Below the pieces are notes generated by a model. The model ran no database searches, was not told the DNA's origin, and worked only from the letters and a program-made list of their open reading frames with translations. Both the position numbers and the translations under genes were made by a program. A stretch of 64,000 nt of DNA, from positions 3,303,246-3,367,245 of the forward strand of contig BSBM01001444.1 in NCBI GenBank assembly GCA_027924585.1, written 5' to 3'. Positions 59,571-64,000 of the stretch are shown piece by piece; within the stretch, counting starts at the first letter, position 1, and each line of letters opens with the position of its first letter. The stretch comes from Larix kaempferi. Its lineage: Eukaryota; Streptophyta; Pinopsida; Pinales; Pinaceae.

Positions 59571-61599
59571 CAGGATCCTCCCCTGAGGTTAGGGAACCGT
59601 AGGACAACTCACCTAGGAGTTAGGGATAGGGATCTGTTATCACACAACTTGTAGTTGCCTCTAGAGGTATCCCATCCGGGACGGTAGAGGAGTTAGGCAA
59701 CTAAAGAGGTGACCTAAGAGATGCCACGGTTCCCAATGCAATTGGGAGTCACGTCAACCGAGGCACTCTTCGCTTTAGGTCAAGGTGTAACTAGACCAAG
59801 GGGGAGACCCTATACCCCAATCACAGTTGATTGGACCCAAACAAAGGTTTCTAAGGATGGATAAGTAATGAGTTACGGAAACCAATGCAAGGCTAAGTAG
59901 ACCTAATGTTTAATCTATGGTTGAAGGTGGTATCATGGATAACTAGTGTTTCAACCTATGTGTGGTTTAGGCCACTTGATGGGGTATGATTATTAAGTAT
60001 AGTACCATGTGTTTACACAAGTGGGTCTTGTTGCCTTGGGAAGTGTGAAATGGTTCTAGATGGGCCCACAAGGTGAAGTTAAGTGTGAAGATGGTACTAT
60101 AGGCTAGATCTAGGTTAGATCTACAAGTTAGAGTTGGTTCTAGGATTACCCATGTGCTAGATCTAGGGTTTGACACTAATCCCAAGAAGTGCGCCTTGCT
60201 TGGAGAAGGACTAGTGCCTTGTTTAGTGGGCTAATGGAGTCAAGAAAGATGTCAAAGTGTAGATCGGGACACCTAGAAGCCAAGTCAAGTGAAATGGATG
60301 TGATCCAATGGTTAGGTCTTACTAGATCTAGGTTTTTGAGTGATGACCAAAAGTGGACCACAATTCCTTAAAACAAGGAATGCAATCCCCAAGGTAGATC
60401 GGGGCAAAAGGATAGTCTAGACCTAGGTTTCAAGGCATGGGCATCCCAAATCCACGAAAATCTCCAACACCCACTTCCTAGAAGTGGTCCAACTCAAAAC
60501 TCCCAAGGGGTGCGACTTTCTCAAGGAGAGGCAAAAAGTGGGTTTTGGTGGACCAAACCAAGTCCAATGGCCACCAAAATGTAGATCCGGGGTGTTAGTA
60601 CCCCGATCTATGTTCCTTCAAAGTTTCAAGTGAATCCAATGGGTAGATCTTAGTAGATCTAAGTTTTAAGGTGCCAAGAAGGTCAAAAGGGGGTTTCAAC
60701 CCCTCAAAACATGGAGAGATGTCCACAAGGTAGTTTTCACCGAAGTAAGGATATGGGTATGTGTTATCAAGTGTCTAGTAGTCAACTCAAGCGGGATCTC
60801 ACATACCCATGTGCTAGATCTAGCCCAACAAGCCTCTCTCAAGGAAGTGCGCTTTAGGTCAAGGAGAGCTTTTTGTCTTAGAAAATGGATCAATTCTTTG
60901 CCAATCACCACCAAACTATAGATCCAACTAGGGGTGGATGCTATAGAGGTGGGTTTTCAATATCTTTTCAAAAGGAGGGCTAGATCTAAGTAGATCTAAG
61001 AAATACCAAAAACAAGGGTTTTACTTTGATTAGGGTTTTTGTGATCTAGAAATTATGGAAGATTCAAGGAAGAGAAGATCATACCTCTTGGGACATACCT
61101 GGATGAAGAGATGAATGCTAGTTGAGACGAGGATTACTTTGCCAAAGATCAAATGGAGAATTGTTGAAGCCCTCTTGCCAAATCGATTTTTCCAAGCCAC
61201 ATGTGATTCCTTCTAACCTGTCAAGCCAAGGAGCAAAGCATCAATTAGTTTAACAAATTGAAGGTAAATGCAAGCAAGAGAGAGAAAAACATAGAATAGT
61301 TGACACAAAGGCAAAACCACTCCCTGTCAAACCCAAAACGACTTCTTCCAAGCTTGAAGGGCAAGCCTCCCCACCAATTCGCACTTGTCAAAGTCGCCTT
61401 CTCAACCTGCAAATAAAGTATGGCAAATATGCAAGATAGCTACAATAGATCCTCCAGTGCAATGGACAATAGCATTTACAATCGAAACAACCAACATCCA
61501 CTCCAATCCAAGCATGTACTCCAAAAGATAGAAATTTTATTCCAAGAGCCAAGAGCCAAAAATCTCTAGATGAATTTTACAATGAGGGGGTCTCCTCCT

Positions 61600-61609
61600 T
61601 ATATAGGAT
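61600..61609 (-). promoter_or_regulatory. TATA box in 4.6-kb unit copy 2
   Basis: CCTATATAAGG on the minus strand about 9.5 to 10 kb from any coding match downstream. The equivalent place in copy 1 (near 56,967) reads TTTAAAGGAGAG, weakened. Presence of a good box suggests a transcribed element, but no transcript start is proven. Confidence 0.45.
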
Positions 61610-62080
61610 AATAAAGACCAAAACCCTAGATCTCAAAACCACTTTTTGAAATGAGTGGTTGAGATTAGAAGATCTCACAACATAATCAATGGCTAGGATG
61701 AATCCATAACAATATATCACATGGATCACTCAACATAACAATAGCGCCCTCACTAAATGGTACACTAGAGGGTGACGTCATCCCACAAGAGGGGTATAAA
61801 GTACAATAATCCACCTCATGATGACTAGGACATGATATAATAAGCACATGGTGGGGCTAGGAGGTATAAATCCTTGCTAGCTCACCCCAAGGCACAATAA
61901 AATAATAAAATATGTCCAATATAATAACAATGACCAAAACTGTCCTCAGAATCCATGACAGTCGAGCAGTAAATGTCCTCCTGTGATCAATCTGGAGATA
62001 CCCACATGGTGAAAAATGACTGGAAGATAGTGAGATCAACCTGGAAGACCTCCGTGAAAACCAAATGCCAAAACCTTGCC

Positions 62081-62323
62081 TCAATTTCCCAAATCGATTT
62101 CCTCAGTGACCACTTTATCCCATTTTTTAACTGCCTCGGGAACTGTGAAAGTGCCAAAACTGCCTCCTAGGGTGCTAGCGCTGTCCATCTGAGCCCACCA
62201 GGCTCTCCGGGAGGGGGGATAAATGGTAATAACCAGTGGCTGGACCACCCCCTCCATCATCAGCGCCCTAGGTGAACTGGCCTCTCGGGGCCCCTGCTGC
62301 TCAGGCTGGGAAATCAGCCCCAA
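62081..62323 (-). other. small ORF shared by both 4.6-kb units (copy 2)
   Basis: An 80-codon frame whose residues 22-79 match the small ORF in copy 1 in length and in conserved words: MMEGVVQPL, then PPSR, DSA, and EEIDLG. It ends in a stop right after EEIDLGN, whereas copy 1 reads on for eleven more codons. Confidence 0.4.
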
Positions 62324-64000
62324 ATCTGGTCAACAAGCGTAAAACTGCATCAATCACTGTCAGAAGTGCCCGGAACTGAAAGATAAGTGTCTCAATGGAT
62401 CCAGAAGACCCAAATCCACTAGGAATGAGTACTCATACACCCTGGGTTGCCCAAATGGGCCAGCTGTAGGGTCCACCATATATGGACAATGTATAATCTG
62501 CTGATCTGTAATAATAATAACCTGCTGAACTGGATCAAACATCATCTGTATCATATGTCCATCATATGATATGATCATCAAACATGTGAGACCATAAATC
62601 ATCATCAATAATCATCATACATGGTCCACATCATCACGGATCCCAAGAGTATATATAATCAAGGATAAATCACATCAGTAGACTAAGACAATGCTTCCTT
62701 AATCATTCCCATAGCTAAGCTCAAAGTATAAATTCCATTCAGTGGCATTAATCAAGTTAATATATTCCGTGGTTATATAAAATTACTTGCACCATAGTTC
62801 AAATGACAAACTCACTCATTGGACATGGTCAAACTGCTAGTGAAGGATGAAGGCTAGGAGCAAGGTTGGGCCAAGGGTTTGACTTGTCTAACTTAACTCA
62901 AAAATACTTTGGACTGGGAAAAGGGGGAAGCTACAAACTCTGTGCTGGACAAAAGAACACGGGGGATGGCTGTGCCTCACAAATGGATAAGTTGTTTAGA
63001 GAGTGTTTATTCAACTTAGGCATCATGTCTACATCAAGTTGATCCAGGTTCATTAGGATCATTCAATTTTATTTCCATGGCCTTTTTGGCCTACATAACC
63101 CTTCGGATTTCAGATGTGCTGAGAAGCACAACTAGTTGCAGCTTGCATCCAGGGCATGTTTTTCATATATTCACAAGGTCAGCAATTGTTTAGATATATC
63201 TTTTAAGAACTATTGCTTTTTGGACCTTTCTTATACTCTTCGAGGAGTATTTTTAGCTTTTCATTGCTCTTGCCCTTTTTTTTTTGTTTCCATGGGCGAA
63301 TTTATTAAGTTTCCATAGGTAGAACATGAGCTTTCAGTTTTAGCCAACAACATCTCAAGTGACTAGGGGGAGTTCGAGCCAATGCCAAACATCGGGACAA
63401 CCGACCAGAATGATGTAGGCCTACAATCCAACTCACCAAAGGCAAGTTCTGTCACCAACTCAGAGCCGAGACACTAAATAAACAGGGATGTGGTCCAAAC
63501 ACAGAGGTAGAAAAATAGGGAAGTCCTCAGTATCAGAAAGTCAAATGAGACAAGTCAGGGTTTAAAGTCAAACAGGAAGGTCATGTATGGATGGAGATAA
63601 GTGAGTATGGAGCCTACACTAGCAGACAACTGGTGTCGGGAAAGACCATGTCTATGTAAGGTGAAATACCAGTAAGTTTTGTTAAATGACCTAAAAGTGC
63701 AAGCAATTGTCCATTTTATGATTTACAGTTCATTTTAAGTAGTTTGCCACATCAGGAGTAATATACCAAGCACATGCTATAATCATGACTAAATCAACAA
63801 GCTAATAATCCACAGTCAGTGAGAACATATCCATAGATCATACAACATCATCATAATAGCAATCATCATGCATCATCTGAAACACTGCTGAAGTACATCT
63901 CTAGGCACTGAACTGAAACTGTAATGGGATAAGTGGTCACATCAGTCATCAAATCTGAACTCTCAAGGCTCAGCCTTGACACAAGGTCATGCAATCTGAA

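Larger units (their letters stand above)
59571..64000 (-). repeat. 4.6-kb unit, copy 2 (runs off the window)
   Basis: Adjacent to copy 1 in the same orientation, with clear matches along nearly all its length but many indels, so the two are old. A good TATA box (CCTATATAAGG, minus) lies near 61,600-61,609, followed by CATTGTAAAATTC. Internal 330-bp repetition occurs near 60,330 and 60,650. CAG-ended tracts lie near 61,213 and 61,410. Its left end stops short of the TATA/R/U5 part present next to copy 1. Confidence 0.72.

Noticed and set aside
1-64000. CRISPR array, bacterial operon, rRNA or tRNA genes
   Set aside because: No spaced identical short repeats, no operon-like gene packing and no recognisable RNA gene; primer-site words are too short to be tRNA genes.

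Overview
This is plant nuclear DNA made almost entirely of old transposable elements. Both long ORFs and fragments match plant Ty1/copia, Ty3/gypsy and LINE proteins: CCHC knuckle, DSGA protease, DD35E integrase, YxDD reverse transcriptase, zf-RVT. Long AT-rich, ORF-poor stretches separate them. No intact cellular gene, rRNA, tRNA or CRISPR is visible. The mix of decayed LTR elements, long LTRs and large extra ORFs fits a large-genome seed plant, possibly a gymnosperm. That last point is an inference from family resemblance, not proven by the sequence.

Layout: 1-190 holds a near-perfect fold-back. 1.1-2.6 kb carries two LINE 3' ends (minus). 3,662-8,985 is a complete but decayed Copia element (Copia-1, minus) with matching LTRs, a primer binding site and a perfect 5-bp target duplication. 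9.0-13.4 kb is AT-rich with short tandem repeats. 13.43-20.98 kb is the 3' part of a Ty3/gypsy element (Gypsy-A, minus): protease, RT, RNase H, integrase, then a large extra ORF in the env position, then a 1.32-kb 3' LTR. Its 5' end is lost in a repeat patch (20.96-21.45 kb). 21.5-36.3 kb is mostly featureless, with an LTR edge at 23.7 kb, a decayed unidentified coding region at 24.6-25.5 kb and several direct repeats. 36.32-39.03 kb is a 1.4-kb tandem duplication beside another LTR/PBS edge.

40.4-42.5 kb has a Pro/Gly-rich gag-like ORF facing, tail to tail, an unfamiliar ORF flanked by splice-like sites. 45.17-52.2 kb is a long-LTR family (LTR-X, plus) interrupted by a second Copia element (Copia-2, 45,556-52,017, minus). 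Copia-2 lacks the RT core and has a stop exactly at the integrase catalytic Glu. A gypsy gag/protease remnant follows at 52.28-52.82 kb. 54.4-55.0 kb is a second LTR-X copy on the minus strand, and upstream of its TATA box lie two adjacent diverged copies of a roughly 4.6-kb segment (55.0 kb to the window end).

Nothing here looks like a working gene system. Nested insertion, deletion, frameshift and stop-codon decay dominate. The items most worth a second look are the extra ORF of Gypsy-A, the antisense exon-like ORF at 41.6-42.5 kb, serial tandem arrays in the 3' non-coding part of both Copia elements, the 4.6-kb units with a 58-codon ORF kept in both copies, and the fold-back at the left edge.
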